From an uncultured Clostridia bacterium (GTDB lineage Bacteria > Bacillota > Clostridia > Oscillospirales > Acutalibacteraceae), in assembly GCA_944380845.1 (NCBI GenBank), contig CALWIU010000026.1, positions 1 to 64,000 of the forward strand: a DNA stretch of 64,000 nucleotides, in the 5' to 3' direction. Below the pieces are notes generated by a model, which had not been told where the DNA came from, made no database searches, and saw only the letters and a program-made list of their open reading frames with translations. The number at the start of each line of letters is the position of its first letter. The stretch's first letter is position 1. A program made the translations under genes and the position numbers. This document shows positions 1 through 8,123 of this stretch, in pieces.

Positions 1-796
1 GCTGCAAAAAAAGCGCGCGTGCCGTTTGCGGGGAAATTTCCCTGCCATTGAAACGATAGGTTTCGACCCTGACCGAACTTTCCTGTCCGATTCCCCGGCA
101 GGCGGCGATCATTGCGGCGGCGGGAACCGACTCGACAACAATCGGCGCACCTGCTTTCAGAGAAAAAGTCAACCTCCCTACCCCGATTGCCGCACGCCGG
201 TAATTTACAAGCGACAGAACCGGCTTACCCGCCGAAAATGCCCCGTTCCCCTCCGGTGATACGATTACCGCATCGGCACTGTGCAGGCTGTCCGGCTGCG
301 TGAGAACCGTCACCACGGCGCCGCACTCCGCATACAATGCCTTTGCCTCTTTTTCCCACGCGGCTTTGCGCTCTGTATATACCGCTATGCTTTCGCAGAG
401 GGGAAGAAAAGCCCCGACATACGGTAAAAAACCGATGTTTTTGTCATAAATTCCCAACACCTTCGGAAGCGATTCTGCGCCCGTCAAAAGCTGTTTTGCC
501 GCCTCGGCAAGCAGCGGCGCCCCATCCTTCTGAGGAGAAAACGCCCATCGCTGGACCTGCTCAGGCGCTTTATCTCCTTCCCGCAGAACAAACCGTCCGC
601 GAAAAGGAGCCAACCACCTGCCGCTGTTTTCCCATTCGCTGCCATCCGGGCGCGCCTGCACTTTTATACGGTAGATGGCGTTTTTCCCTTTTCCTGACAG
701 AATTTCGGCCTGCGGCTCCGGTTTTTCCCGTCGGATGCGCCGCCTTTCCCGCCGCGACGCCGGCAGCGGCATGACCTCAAGAATCGCGCAAATCAA
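1..796 (-). CDS. Hypothetical protein, 3' part outside the window
   Basis: An uninterrupted minus-strand frame of 265 codons runs off the left edge, so the C-terminus is missing. The proposed start is a TTG at 794-796, seven bases behind a GGAGG; the ATG between them opens a three-codon frame and can be dismissed. The product starts with a very basic stretch (RRERRRIRREK), followed by a mixed alpha/beta region with segments such as AVIVSPEGNGAF and RGIGQESSV. I see no signal peptide, membrane segment or motif that I can assign. A terminator from the gene upstream on the same strand separates it from the hydrolase gene, so it is probably transcribed independently. Confidence 0.55.
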   Translation of the reverse strand, partial: MICAILEVMPLPASRRERRRIRREKPEPQAEILSGKGKNAIYRIKVQARPDGSEWENSGRWLAPFRGRFVLREGDKAPEQVQRWAFSPQKDGAPLLAEAAKQLLTGAESLPKVLGIYDKNIGFLPYVGAFLPLCESIAVYTERKAAWEKEAKALYAECGAVVTVLTQPDSLHSADAVIVSPEGNGAFSAGKPVLSLVNYRRAAIGVGRLTFSLKAGAPIVVESVPAAAMIAACRGIGQESSVRVETYRFNGREISPQTARALFLQ

Positions 797-814
797 AACA
801 TCCCCTCCAGACAT

Positions 815-857
815 AAAAAAAAGAGCCTTCACGAAACCTTACGCGTGAAAGCTCTTT
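815..857 (-). terminator. Rho-independent terminator after the M23 hydrolase gene
   Basis: On the minus strand a stem of AAGAGCTTTCACG paired with CGTGAAGGCTCTT is followed by a run of Ts. It lies directly behind the stop of the hydrolase gene and ends the regulator-ftsE-ftsX-hydrolase transcript. Confidence 0.85.
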
Positions 858-869
858 TCTATGTAAGTC

Positions 870-2177
870 TTATAAATAATTTCTCGGGTTGGTTCTTGAA
901 CCGTTGATACGCACTTCAAAGTGGCAATGCGCACCAAAGGAATAGCCGGTGTTACCCACAATGCCGATCTGCTGGTTCTGCTCAACATGTTCTCCGGGGG
1001 AAACGGAAATGCTGTTGCAGTGAGCGTACAGCGTCGTCAATCCGTTGCCATGATCGATGACAATATAATTGCCGTAACTCGAATGCCAGGTCGCCGTCAA
1101 CACTGTACCGGAAGCCGCAGCATAAATCGGCGTAGTAAGCTGGCTTGCACCGTGACAGGTAATATCCAAACCACCGTGTCCGCCTTCGCCGTACTCGGTT
1201 GTGGTATACACACCGCTGCCCTGAACCGGCCATACAAAGCCGCCGGACGAAACGCTGCCGTCGCCCCATGACGCAGCGCCGCTGTTGGCCTGCGCGCGGA
1301 TCAACGCGTCAATTTCATCTGCTGCTTCATTGAGCTGCCGTTCATATGATTCTTTCAGTGATTGATAAGCTTCGCTTTGGCTGTCCAAATCGGCAATGAC
1401 CGACTGCACCTCATCCCATTTGCTTTGAATCATGTCCTGAGAAGATTTAACAACGGCCTTATCCTCTTCGATTTCAGCCTGACTGGCTTCATAATCCGCC
1501 TTGGCTGCTTCCAGTTCAACCTTGGACTGTTCCACTTTCAGGCGGTTTGCTTCCAGTGTTTTTTGCAGCTCCTGCAACCGTACAATATCCGATTCAATGG
1601 ATTTAATCAGCTCGTCATCATGCGCCGCCATGCTTTCCATAAGCTGAAGTGTCGTTAAATAGGTGGAAAAATCCGTTGACGACAACAAAAGCTCCAGCTC
1701 GGAAAGCGTTCCGTTCATATACAGGCTGCGCAGCCGGCCTTTCAGACTGTCGTAGGTCTGTTCAATCTGCTCTTCGCAGGTGTCGATCTGAGCCTGCGCC
1801 TCGGCGTTTTGCTTTTCAAGGGCAAGAATGGTATTATTCTTTTCCTCGATTTCAACCAGTTTTTCATCTATCTTGACCTGAACCGCGTCAATGCTCTGAT
1901 CGAGAACATCGATCTGCGCTTGCAGATCTTCGATTTGACCGCTCAACTCATCGGCATACTCCTGCCGCTTGCTCATGTCCGATCGAATGGCTTCAATTTC
2001 CTGCTCCGCAGCATCGATCTGCGCTTGCAGCTCTTCGCTTTTGTCTCGCAGCGCGTCGATTTGCTCGTCCGTATCGGTGCCGAATGCAGGAAACACCGCA
2101 GAACCAAACAGCAGTGCCGCCGTCAGGACTGCGCACAAAATATTTCTGCAAATCTTATTCTTCCACACTGACAACAC
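870..2177 (-). CDS. Coiled-coil M23 peptidoglycan hydrolase (EnvC/PcsB-like)
   Basis: The protein has a signal peptide (residues about 1-34), a long coiled coil (about 35-290, rich in E, Q, L and K) and a C-terminal lytic M23 (LytM) metallopeptidase domain (about 320-435). The domain keeps the zinc-site pattern: HGGLD near 345 and HCHFEV near 420, plus YAHC. Family knowledge: such proteins are activated from outside by FtsEX and cut peptidoglycan at division. The gene overlaps ftsX by 23 bp, which fits that partnership. The start is uncertain: GTG at 2177 sits too close to the weak AGGGAAG, and TTG at 2174 or GTG at 2168 would be better spaced. It is an extracellular enzyme tethered by its coiled coil to FtsX. 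Confidence 0.9.
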   Translation of the reverse strand: MLSVWKNKICRNILCAVLTAALLFGSAVFPAFGTDTDEQIDALRDKSEELQAQIDAAEQEIEAIRSDMSKRQEYADELSGQIEDLQAQIDVLDQSIDAVQVKIDEKLVEIEEKNNTILALEKQNAEAQAQIDTCEEQIEQTYDSLKGRLRSLYMNGTLSELELLLSSTDFSTYLTTLQLMESMAAHDDELIKSIESDIVRLQELQKTLEANRLKVEQSKVELEAAKADYEASQAEIEEDKAVVKSSQDMIQSKWDEVQSVIADLDSQSEAYQSLKESYERQLNEAADEIDALIRAQANSGAASWGDGSVSSGGFVWPVQGSGVYTTTEYGEGGHGGLDITCHGASQLTTPIYAAASGTVLTATWHSSYGNYIVIDHGNGLTTLYAHCNSISVSPGEHVEQNQQIGIVGNTGYSFGAHCHFEVRINGSRTNPRNYL

Positions 2178-3072
2178 TTCCCTGCTCTTTCAAATATTTG
2201 CCCATCGACACCAGGCTTCCGAAGATACCGGTCAAAATACCGATTCCCAAGAACACCAGGAAGATCCATCCGCCGAAAGAGCTGAAAGGAACAAAGGTAC
2301 TGTTCATCAGCACCAAAACGCTGGAGAAGGACACCGATGCAAAAAGGTAAATCAGGTACAAAACCCCTTCGGAAAGAGCCGCCGCCAGAATGCCGATCAC
2401 GATACCCTCGACAATAAACGGCCATCGGATAAAGTTGTTTGTCGCACCGACCGCTTTCATGATGCTGATTTCAAGCCGGCGGGCATACATTGTAATACGA
2501 ATGGTATTGGCGATAATAAACAGCGCCACCAAAAACAGCAGTAAAATGATGCCGAAACTCGCATAGGTAACGGCGTCGCGCACTTTGGTGAGCCGCCCGG
2601 CAAGATCGCTGTTTTCCTTTATGGATTCCACATGGTCATACCCGCTGATGGTTTGCACCGTCTCATCAAACAGGGAAAGGTCATCCACCGTAATGCGGTA
2701 GCCATCGGGCAAAAAGCTCGAATCCATGCCTTCCAGCACGCTTGCTTCGTCGCCCAGATCCTGAAGAACGCTGTTAAAACCGTCCTCATGAGGCACAAAT
2801 TCACAATTGGCGACATTCGGAGTTGAAGCAAGTTTTGCCCCGAGTGCTTCTGATTCCTGTTCGGTAGCGTCTTCATCCACAAAGACCATTACAATGTTCT
2901 GTGCTTCGATGCTGTCAAGAATCGCGCTGATGTTAAAAAATATCATCGAGGCAATACCGATAATCACCAGACAGGACATCAGCACGGTAATCGATGCAAG
3001 CGACATCAGGCGATTGACAAATAAATAACGAAAACCCTCTTTGGTCAAATAACGCAGGCTTCCGGATTTCAC
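2155..3072 (-). CDS. ftsX: Cell-division permease-like protein FtsX
   Basis: A 305-residue protein with the FtsX layout: a short cytoplasmic N-terminus, TM1 at about 22-45, an extracellular domain of about 120 residues, then three C-terminal TM segments (about 172-195, 220-245, 265-290). The extracellular loop binds the coiled coil of the cognate hydrolase in the family. Its ATG overlaps the ftsE stop by 4 bp (ATGA), so the two are translationally coupled, and it overlaps the hydrolase gene downstream. FtsX transmits ATP-driven conformational change across the membrane rather than moving a substrate. The size is typical for Gram-positive FtsX. Confidence 0.93.
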   Translation of the reverse strand: MKSGSLRYLTKEGFRYLFVNRLMSLASITVLMSCLVIIGIASMIFFNISAILDSIEAQNIVMVFVDEDATEQESEALGAKLASTPNVANCEFVPHEDGFNSVLQDLGDEASVLEGMDSSFLPDGYRITVDDLSLFDETVQTISGYDHVESIKENSDLAGRLTKVRDAVTYASFGIILLLFLVALFIIANTIRITMYARRLEISIMKAVGATNNFIRWPFIVEGIVIGILAAALSEGVLYLIYLFASVSFSSVLVLMNSTFVPFSSFGGWIFLVFLGIGILTGIFGSLVSMGKYLKEQGSVVSVEE

Positions 3073-4094
3073 TGCGCATCGCCTCCTTCATCCTTTTTGG
3101 AGCGGAAAGCGTTGCCGCCGCTGTGGATCACATCGCTTTTTTCATCCGGCGCATTCTCTGTCTGCTCCGAATCGGAATAGAGCTCGTTGTAAACCTCTTT
3201 CAAATTGATATCGGAAGCAAACGACGGATCAGAGCGAAGATCATCCGAAACCGAACCATCCATTCGCATTTCCGTCAATTCCTCTTCGTCGTCCTCGTCC
3301 TCGCGCGAAGTACCATAATCGCGCAAAAACTTTTCGACCTCCGCGTTTTCATTGGGCATATCATAGAAATTGCTGTGAATCTCTGCAACCGGCTCTGTTT
3401 TTTCAGCGGGCTGCAGCGGCACATCTCCCTTTGCCGTGTCAGATATTACGCTGCCGTTTTTGATGGTAATAATCCGTTTGCCGGGAAACTGCTTTACAAG
3501 ATTATGTTCATGGGTTACCATGATTACCGTAGAACCGTTGGCGTTAATATGGCTTAACAGATCAACGATCTCATACGACATCTGCGGATCGATGTTGCCG
3601 GTCGGCTCGTCCGCAATGATGATATCGGCGTTATTTACCAGCGCCCGCGCCAAAGCAACGCGCTGCTGTTCGCCGCCGGAAAGCTGGTTCGGGTAGGCCT
3701 TTGCTTTGGACGAAAGCCCCACCAGACTGAGCGCATAGGCAACACGCTTGCTGATGTCTTTTTCTTTTGCGCCGATGACTCGCATGGCAAACGCCACATT
3801 ATCATACACACGCATGTTGGGGATCAGCCGGAAATCCTGAAACACAATGCCCAGCGTTCGGCGAAAATAAGGAATTTTCCGCTTTTGGATGGTATTCAGG
3901 TTATACCCGTTGATCAAAACTTCTCCGGAAGTGGGCACTTCCTCCCGCATCATCAGCTTCAGGAAAGTACTTTTGCCCGCACCGGACGCGCCTAAAACGA
4001 ACACGAACTCGCCATCAGCTATTTCAAGGTCTACATGGCTGAGCGCTTTGGTGCCGTTCTTATAGGTTTTAGACACATTTTTAAATTGTATCAT
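3069..4094 (-). CDS. ftsE: Cell-division ATPase FtsE with a long acidic C-terminal tail
   Basis: An ABC ATPase with Walker A GASGAGKST (residues 35-43), the signature LSGGEQQR and Walker B IIIADEPTGNID, all intact. FtsE partners FtsX at the division septum and drives hydrolase activation. The canonical protein is about 228 residues; this one has 341. The additional 110 or so residues form a low-complexity acidic tail (REDEDDEEELTEM and SDSEQTENAPDEKSD). That tail is unusual for FtsE and may be a disordered interaction arm. The start is supported by CGGAG nine bases upstream. The gene follows the CdaR-like regulator by only 32 bp, implying co-transcription. Confidence 0.93.
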   Translation of the reverse strand: MIQFKNVSKTYKNGTKALSHVDLEIADGEFVFVLGASGAGKSTFLKLMMREEVPTSGEVLINGYNLNTIQKRKIPYFRRTLGIVFQDFRLIPNMRVYDNVAFAMRVIGAKEKDISKRVAYALSLVGLSSKAKAYPNQLSGGEQQRVALARALVNNADIIIADEPTGNIDPQMSYEIVDLLSHINANGSTVIMVTHEHNLVKQFPGKRIITIKNGSVISDTAKGDVPLQPAEKTEPVAEIHSNFYDMPNENAEVEKFLRDYGTSREDEDDEEELTEMRMDGSVSDDLRSDPSFASDINLKEVYNELYSDSEQTENAPDEKSDVIHSGGNAFRSKKDEGGDAQ

Positions 4095-4126
4095 GTAATC
4101 AAACTCCGTTTATTGGTTCGGACGGA

Positions 4127-5212
4127 TCAGAATCTGGCAGGATTGGAATCCAGGTATTTCTTGACCATCAGCGCAACTTTAAAGACGATCGCATCGTCAA
4201 ACTCGCGCAAATCAAGACCTGTCAGCTTTCTGATCTTTTCCAGACGGTACACCAGCGTATTGCGGTGTACAAAAAGCTTTCTGGAAGTTTCCGAAACATT
4301 CAGGTTGTTTTCAAAGAATTTTTGGATGGTAAACAAAGTCTCGCTGTCCAAAGAATCAATGGAACCGCGTTTGAAAATCTCATGCAAAAACATTTCGCAC
4401 AGCGTAGTCGGAAGCTGATAAATCAAACGGGCAATACCAAGATTATCATAATTGACAATGGTTTTTTCGGTGTCAAAAACCTTGCCGACCTCCAAAGCGA
4501 CCTGCGCCTCACGGAAGGACAGCGCCAGCTCTTTGATGCCGGTTTCCGGTGTGCCGATACCGACTAAAATCTTGGAATACAGATCAGAGCCAAGGGAATC
4601 AACGACCGAGCGAGCGAGCTTCTCCAGGTCTTTCGGCTCGATGTTCGGGCGCACTTCTTTCACGATTGCAATATCCGACTCGTTGATATTGATCACAAAA
4701 TCACGGTTTTTATCCGGGAAAAACGCCTGTACCAGATCATAGACAGGAATATCCGTCTTTTCGGTAATGCGAAGCAAAAGTACCGCACGGGTCGTTTCAT
4801 TGTTAAAATGCAGCTCTTTTGCCTTCAGGTAAATGTCGCCGGGAAGGATGTTGTCCAAAAGGACATTTTTAATAAAGTTACCGCGGTCGTATTTCTCATC
4901 ATAATACTGTTTGACATTGGCAAGCGCAATGGCAAGGATCGCCGCGTATTTTTGAGCTACCGGGTCGGTGTTTTCAACGAATACGGCATATTCCGGGTGA
5001 ATCGGCGAACCGAAGGAATGATAAACGCTGTCGCCGATGGTGACAGATGTGTTGTTGGAAAAAGCCTCTGTCAGCGGGAAAGAAACGACCTCGCCGATTT
5101 TGCTAAGATCACTGCAGGAAATGATCGTACCGGTTTCGTCAACGACACCGATGCGGCAGTTGACCGCGTCTTTCATTTGATGGATGATACTCTGGTACAG
5201 TCTGTTGGACAT
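4127..5212 (-). CDS. CdaR/PucR-family transcriptional regulator
   Basis: The C-terminal 60 residues carry the PucR/CdaR type helix-turn-helix (FENNLNVSETSRKLFVHRN followed by TLVYRLEKIRKLTGLD), the most characteristic part of this family. The N-terminal half (MSNRLYQSIIHQMKDAV, then a GVVDETGTII segment) looks like a small-molecule or PAS-like sensing domain, and a GGDEF-like middle domain is possible at about 150-270. Family members respond to sugar diacids or purine derivatives, but the ligand here is unknown. It starts 7 bases after GGGGG and sits 32 bp before ftsE, so it is the first gene of the division-hydrolase operon and may control it. Confidence 0.8.
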   Translation of the reverse strand: MSNRLYQSIIHQMKDAVNCRIGVVDETGTIISCSDLSKIGEVVSFPLTEAFSNNTSVTIGDSVYHSFGSPIHPEYAVFVENTDPVAQKYAAILAIALANVKQYYDEKYDRGNFIKNVLLDNILPGDIYLKAKELHFNNETTRAVLLLRITEKTDIPVYDLVQAFFPDKNRDFVININESDIAIVKEVRPNIEPKDLEKLARSVVDSLGSDLYSKILVGIGTPETGIKELALSFREAQVALEVGKVFDTEKTIVNYDNLGIARLIYQLPTTLCEMFLHEIFKRGSIDSLDSETLFTIQKFFENNLNVSETSRKLFVHRNTLVYRLEKIRKLTGLDLREFDDAIVFKVALMVKKYLDSNPARF

Positions 5213-5418
5213 AAAATAACCCCCTGTGGTGCTTTCATCTGTTTCCTAAAATTCAGAGTGATAACAATATCCAATCAGGCTTGCCCTCATTCTGTTACGA
5301 GAAGATTGAACACAGATTGAATCGAGGAACCGCGACAAGCCATGGACACAACAACGATTTATGCAATATTACCACTGCTTCTCTAATATTCTACACAAAT
5401 ATGCCCTGCTTTGCAAGC

Positions 5419-5448
5419 GTATTATCAAAAAATTAAAAAAGTTTTCAA
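5419..5448 (-). promoter_or_regulatory. Candidate sigma-A promoter for the regulator-ftsEX operon
   Basis: TTGAAA, an 18-bp spacer and TAATAC on the minus strand, about 200 bp ahead of the regulator start. It is the best match in this intergenic stretch; the leader would be long. Between 5213 and 5418 I see nothing else that I can name. Confidence 0.35.
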
Positions 5449-5586
5449 GATAATAGACAATTTGCGACTTTTTGTCGCGCTTCATTGTCGTATTTGCACA
5501 ATGACATCCTAAAAATTAAATATAAATTGCCTAAAAACTTTTTTGCAATCTGCCTTGTACAACTTTCACAAAGACGACGGGTGCCC

Positions 5587-5629
5587 CTTCAAACGCCCCG
5601 CAAAGAAAACGAGCGGGTGTTTTTTGAAG
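5587..5629 (+). other. Imperfect hairpin with a T-rich 3' arm
   Basis: CTTCAAA-CGC-CCCGC pairs with GCGGG-TGT-TTTTTGAAG across a purine-rich loop. It precedes the promoter of the metal exporter gene. It resembles an intrinsic terminator on the plus strand, yet no plus-strand gene lies upstream. Confidence 0.4.
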
Positions 5630-5635
5630 CCGGGA

Positions 5636-5664
5636 TTGCTTTCCCGTATGATCTGTGATAAAAT
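5636..5664 (+). promoter_or_regulatory. Sigma-A promoter of the metal exporter gene
   Basis: TTGCTT, 17 bp, TAAAAT, ending 34 bp before the start codon; AGAGGG provides the ribosome binding site. Confidence 0.6.
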
Positions 5665-5698
5665 AGTCAGGCTATACTTCTTATAAGAGGGTAAAAAT

Positions 5699-6568
5699 AT
5701 GGGACAAGAGATCCTGCACATCCTATGGCATGCAGCAGAAGACACACTTAAGCTGATTCCCCTGCTGTTTTTAACTTATCTTTTTATGGAATATCTGGAG
5801 CATCGTGCCGGCGGAAAAATGGCGCGCGCCATGGAAAAAGCGAAAAAAACCGGACCGCTCTTCGGCGCGCTGCTCGGCATTGTGCCGCAGTGCGGCTTTT
5901 CCGGCGGTGCGGCTAATTTGTATGCGGCGGGCACCATCACGGTCGGAACCCTGCTTGCCGTGTTTGCCTCCACATCGGATGAAATGCTTCCGATCCTCAT
6001 CAGCGAGCAGCTTTCCCTTCCTGTCATTTTGACCTTGCTTGCGCTGAAACTGGTCAGCGGCTTGCTTTTGGGCTTTCTTGTCGATCTGTTCCTGCACAAA
6101 AAAGACAAACGAAACGCATCGATCCACTCTTTCTGCGAACAGGAACACTGCCACTGCGAAGAAAACATCTTTCTTTCCGCGCTGAAACATACCATAAAAA
6201 TCGTTATTTTAATCTTTCTGGTCACTGCCGTTCTCAGTGGACTGTTTGAATTGCTGCCCGCAGAAAAAATCGCTGCATTCTGGCAGATCCCCGTTGTCGG
6301 AGAAATGCTGGCGGCACTGATTGGCCTGATTCCCAACTGCTCCGCATCGGTTATGCTGACAAATCTTTATGTAAACGGGGTATTGGGAGCCGCGCCGCTG
6401 CTGTCCGGGCTGATTGCCAACGCCGGCGTGGGTCTTCTGGTTCTTTATCGGGTCAATAAAAAACCAAAAGAAAACCTGATGATTACCCTTACGCTTTTTG
6501 TCTTTGGCATCCTTTTTGGCCTTACGGTCGGCCGGGCGGCGCAAAGCTTGCTGCCCTTTCTGCAATAA
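5699..6568 (+). CDS. Predicted 10-TM heavy-metal exporter (ArsP_2-like)
   Basis: A 289-residue polytopic membrane protein with two related halves: one containing LFGALLGIVPQCGFSGG and the other GEMLAALIGLIPNCSASV. The repeated GxxP(Q/N)C motif, one per half, is the hallmark of putative arsenic/manganese-type permeases (Pfam ArsP_2). The central cytoplasmic loop (about 138-155) is rich in His and Cys (FCEQEHCHCEEN), a plausible metal-sensing or metal-binding site. Substrate cannot be told from sequence: arsenic compounds or Mn are both suggested for relatives. It is a single-gene unit with its own promoter, followed by an independent tRNA gene. Confidence 0.75.
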   Translation: MGQEILHILWHAAEDTLKLIPLLFLTYLFMEYLEHRAGGKMARAMEKAKKTGPLFGALLGIVPQCGFSGGAANLYAAGTITVGTLLAVFASTSDEMLPILISEQLSLPVILTLLALKLVSGLLLGFLVDLFLHKKDKRNASIHSFCEQEHCHCEENIFLSALKHTIKIVILIFLVTAVLSGLFELLPAEKIAAFWQIPVVGEMLAALIGLIPNCSASVMLTNLYVNGVLGAAPLLSGLIANAGVGLLVLYRVNKKPKENLMITLTLFVFGILFGLTVGRAAQSLLPFLQ

Positions 6569-6605
6569 TACACAGCAAGAAAATAAAAAAATCTGCATTT
6601 TATGC

Positions 6606-6634
6606 TTGACATTTTCTGATCGATCAGGTAAAAT
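6606..6634 (+). promoter_or_regulatory. Promoter of tRNA-Val
   Basis: A consensus TTGACA, 17 bp and TAAAAT, 17 bp before the mature tRNA 5' end. Confidence 0.85.
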
Positions 6635-6651
6635 ATATAGCTGTCAGGCAT

Positions 6652-6727
6652 GGTCGCTTAGCTCAGTTGGTAGAGCATTCGCTTGACGTGCGAAGGGTCA
6701 GCGGTTCGAGCCCGTTAGCGACCACCA
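6652..6727 (+). tRNA. tRNA-Val (GAC)
   Basis: A complete cloverleaf with a 7-bp acceptor stem GGTCGCT/AGCGACC, D-loop GCTCAGTTGG, anticodon stem TTCGC/GCGAA with the loop TTGACGT (anticodon GAC at 6685-6687), the T-loop GGTTCGAGCC and encoded CCA. Confidence 0.98.
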
Positions 6728-6730
6728 AAA

Positions 6731-6770
6731 AAACGGAAACAGTTCATCACTGTTTCCGTTTTCTTTTTTT
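6731..6770 (+). terminator. Bidirectional terminator between tRNA-Val and the convergent phosphoesterase gene
   Basis: ACGGAAACAG pairs with CTGTTTCCGT around a 7-base loop, followed by TTTCTTTTTTT; As on the other side let it also serve the convergent minus-strand gene. Confidence 0.9.
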
Positions 6771-6773
6771 CTC

Positions 6774-8114
6774 TCAGTTGCCGAAAACAACCTGTTTCTT
6801 CAGCGGACGCGATAACTGATAATAACAGTTGCAGGCATAAACGCTCACCGTGTAGGTCTGCCCTTTTTTGCAGCAGCGTCCCAGCGGAACCGTTACATAA
6901 CGCTTTTTGCGATCCGGCAGAAAATACTGTGCAAGAACGCTCCCGCCGGCAACTTTTTTCCCAAAGCGGTCACGGACAATGTATTTATAATCGTGAACCT
7001 CGTAGGTATCTTCCGCAGAACGGAAGGTCAAAAGCGCCTCGCCCTTTTCGTTCTGTGTCAGGGAAAGCAGCGCGTCATCCGGAAATGACAGCGACCTGTC
7101 TGAGCGCTTGCGGTTGCGGTAAGTATAGCGAAAACTCTTTTTATCCGCCGGTTTCTCAATATACAGCGGATCACCAAAGAAAGAACCGGCGTGCAAATCG
7201 TAGCGGCGAATAAGTAGCGATCCTTTGGCGTCGGCTTCCACCAGATAAAATTGCTCGGACGCATCGGGGATTTCACCGTTAAACCCGCATTGCAGCTCGT
7301 TTTCCAGCTCAAAATACTTAAGGGAACCGGTTCCCAGCGCGGTATAGCCGCCCTGCCAGATCGAGCGGGGATCTCCGATCGGATAATGCGAATGACCGGA
7401 AAAATTAACCACATTGGGGCATCGGCGCCACAACAGATCGGTCGATACATCCGCCCAGTTGATGCTGCCGTAAACCGTCAGCACCGGATGCGGATGCTGC
7501 AAAACAAAAATCGGCTTTTCACAGGAACGCAGACGGGCCTTTTGCAAAGCTGTCCGGTAAAAATCGCGCTTCTCTTTTCCGAAAAAATGCTTGCCTGACG
7601 GATCATAAGACGCCGCCAAAAAAGTAAATCCGTTGATTTCATAAACAGAATCAGGTTCCACGCCGAACAACGCCCGGAATTTATCCTCCGTACTGCCATG
7701 CGCTGTTTCGCCGTTGCGTTTGCAGGCAAAATATTCGTGGTTGCCGATACAGAGAATCGGCTGCGTGCCATCATGAAGGCTTTCCTTGAGTGTTTCGGCA
7801 AAACGGGTCATTTCTTCATAAGCGCCGCAGTCGGTAAAATCGCCGCAAACCAATACGGCATCGAGCTTTTGATACAGGGGGGACTGCTCTGCCAGCGCAT
7901 AGCAGGTCTGCATCATTCTGCTGAAACGGTCATTGCGGGTATGGATGTCACTGCACACGGCAAAACGCAGTACCGGATTGAAAATATCCGGCGCCTTTGG
8001 CATTTTCCCGTCACAGGGGGCCAACGGATTTTCAAAAAAGGATTTCGCGGACAAAAAGAACGAAAACCCAAGAGACGCGGCTGAGATCAAATTGGGGGGA
8101 AAAGCTGTTTTCAT
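6774..8114 (-). CDS. Calcineurin-like metallophosphoesterase
   Basis: The metallophosphoesterase signature is complete: DIHTRND (about residue 57), GDFTDCG, GNHEYF, HPHP and GHSHYPIGD, giving all metal ligands for a dinuclear centre. The catalytic domain spans about 45-300; the remaining 140 residues look like an all-beta C-terminal domain. A hydrophobic N-terminus (LISAASLGFSFFLSA) may be a signal or anchor. Substrate unknown. It starts 4 bases after GAGGTGG and lies 9 bp behind a GNAT gene, forming a two-gene operon. A shorter phosphoesterase at 30453-31418 belongs to the same superfamily. Confidence 0.85.
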   Translation of the reverse strand: MKTAFPPNLISAASLGFSFFLSAKSFFENPLAPCDGKMPKAPDIFNPVLRFAVCSDIHTRNDRFSRMMQTCYALAEQSPLYQKLDAVLVCGDFTDCGAYEEMTRFAETLKESLHDGTQPILCIGNHEYFACKRNGETAHGSTEDKFRALFGVEPDSVYEINGFTFLAASYDPSGKHFFGKEKRDFYRTALQKARLRSCEKPIFVLQHPHPVLTVYGSINWADVSTDLLWRRCPNVVNFSGHSHYPIGDPRSIWQGGYTALGTGSLKYFELENELQCGFNGEIPDASEQFYLVEADAKGSLLIRRYDLHAGSFFGDPLYIEKPADKKSFRYTYRNRKRSDRSLSFPDDALLSLTQNEKGEALLTFRSAEDTYEVHDYKYIVRDRFGKKVAGGSVLAQYFLPDRKKRYVTVPLGRCCKKGQTYTVSVYACNCYYQLSRPLKKQVVFGN

Positions 8115-8123
8115 AAAACCACC

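Noticed and set aside
26..774. Plus-strand frames at the left edge
   Set aside because: They lie opposite an uninterrupted minus-strand frame with a better ribosome binding site; codon use of the plus frames is unconvincing.
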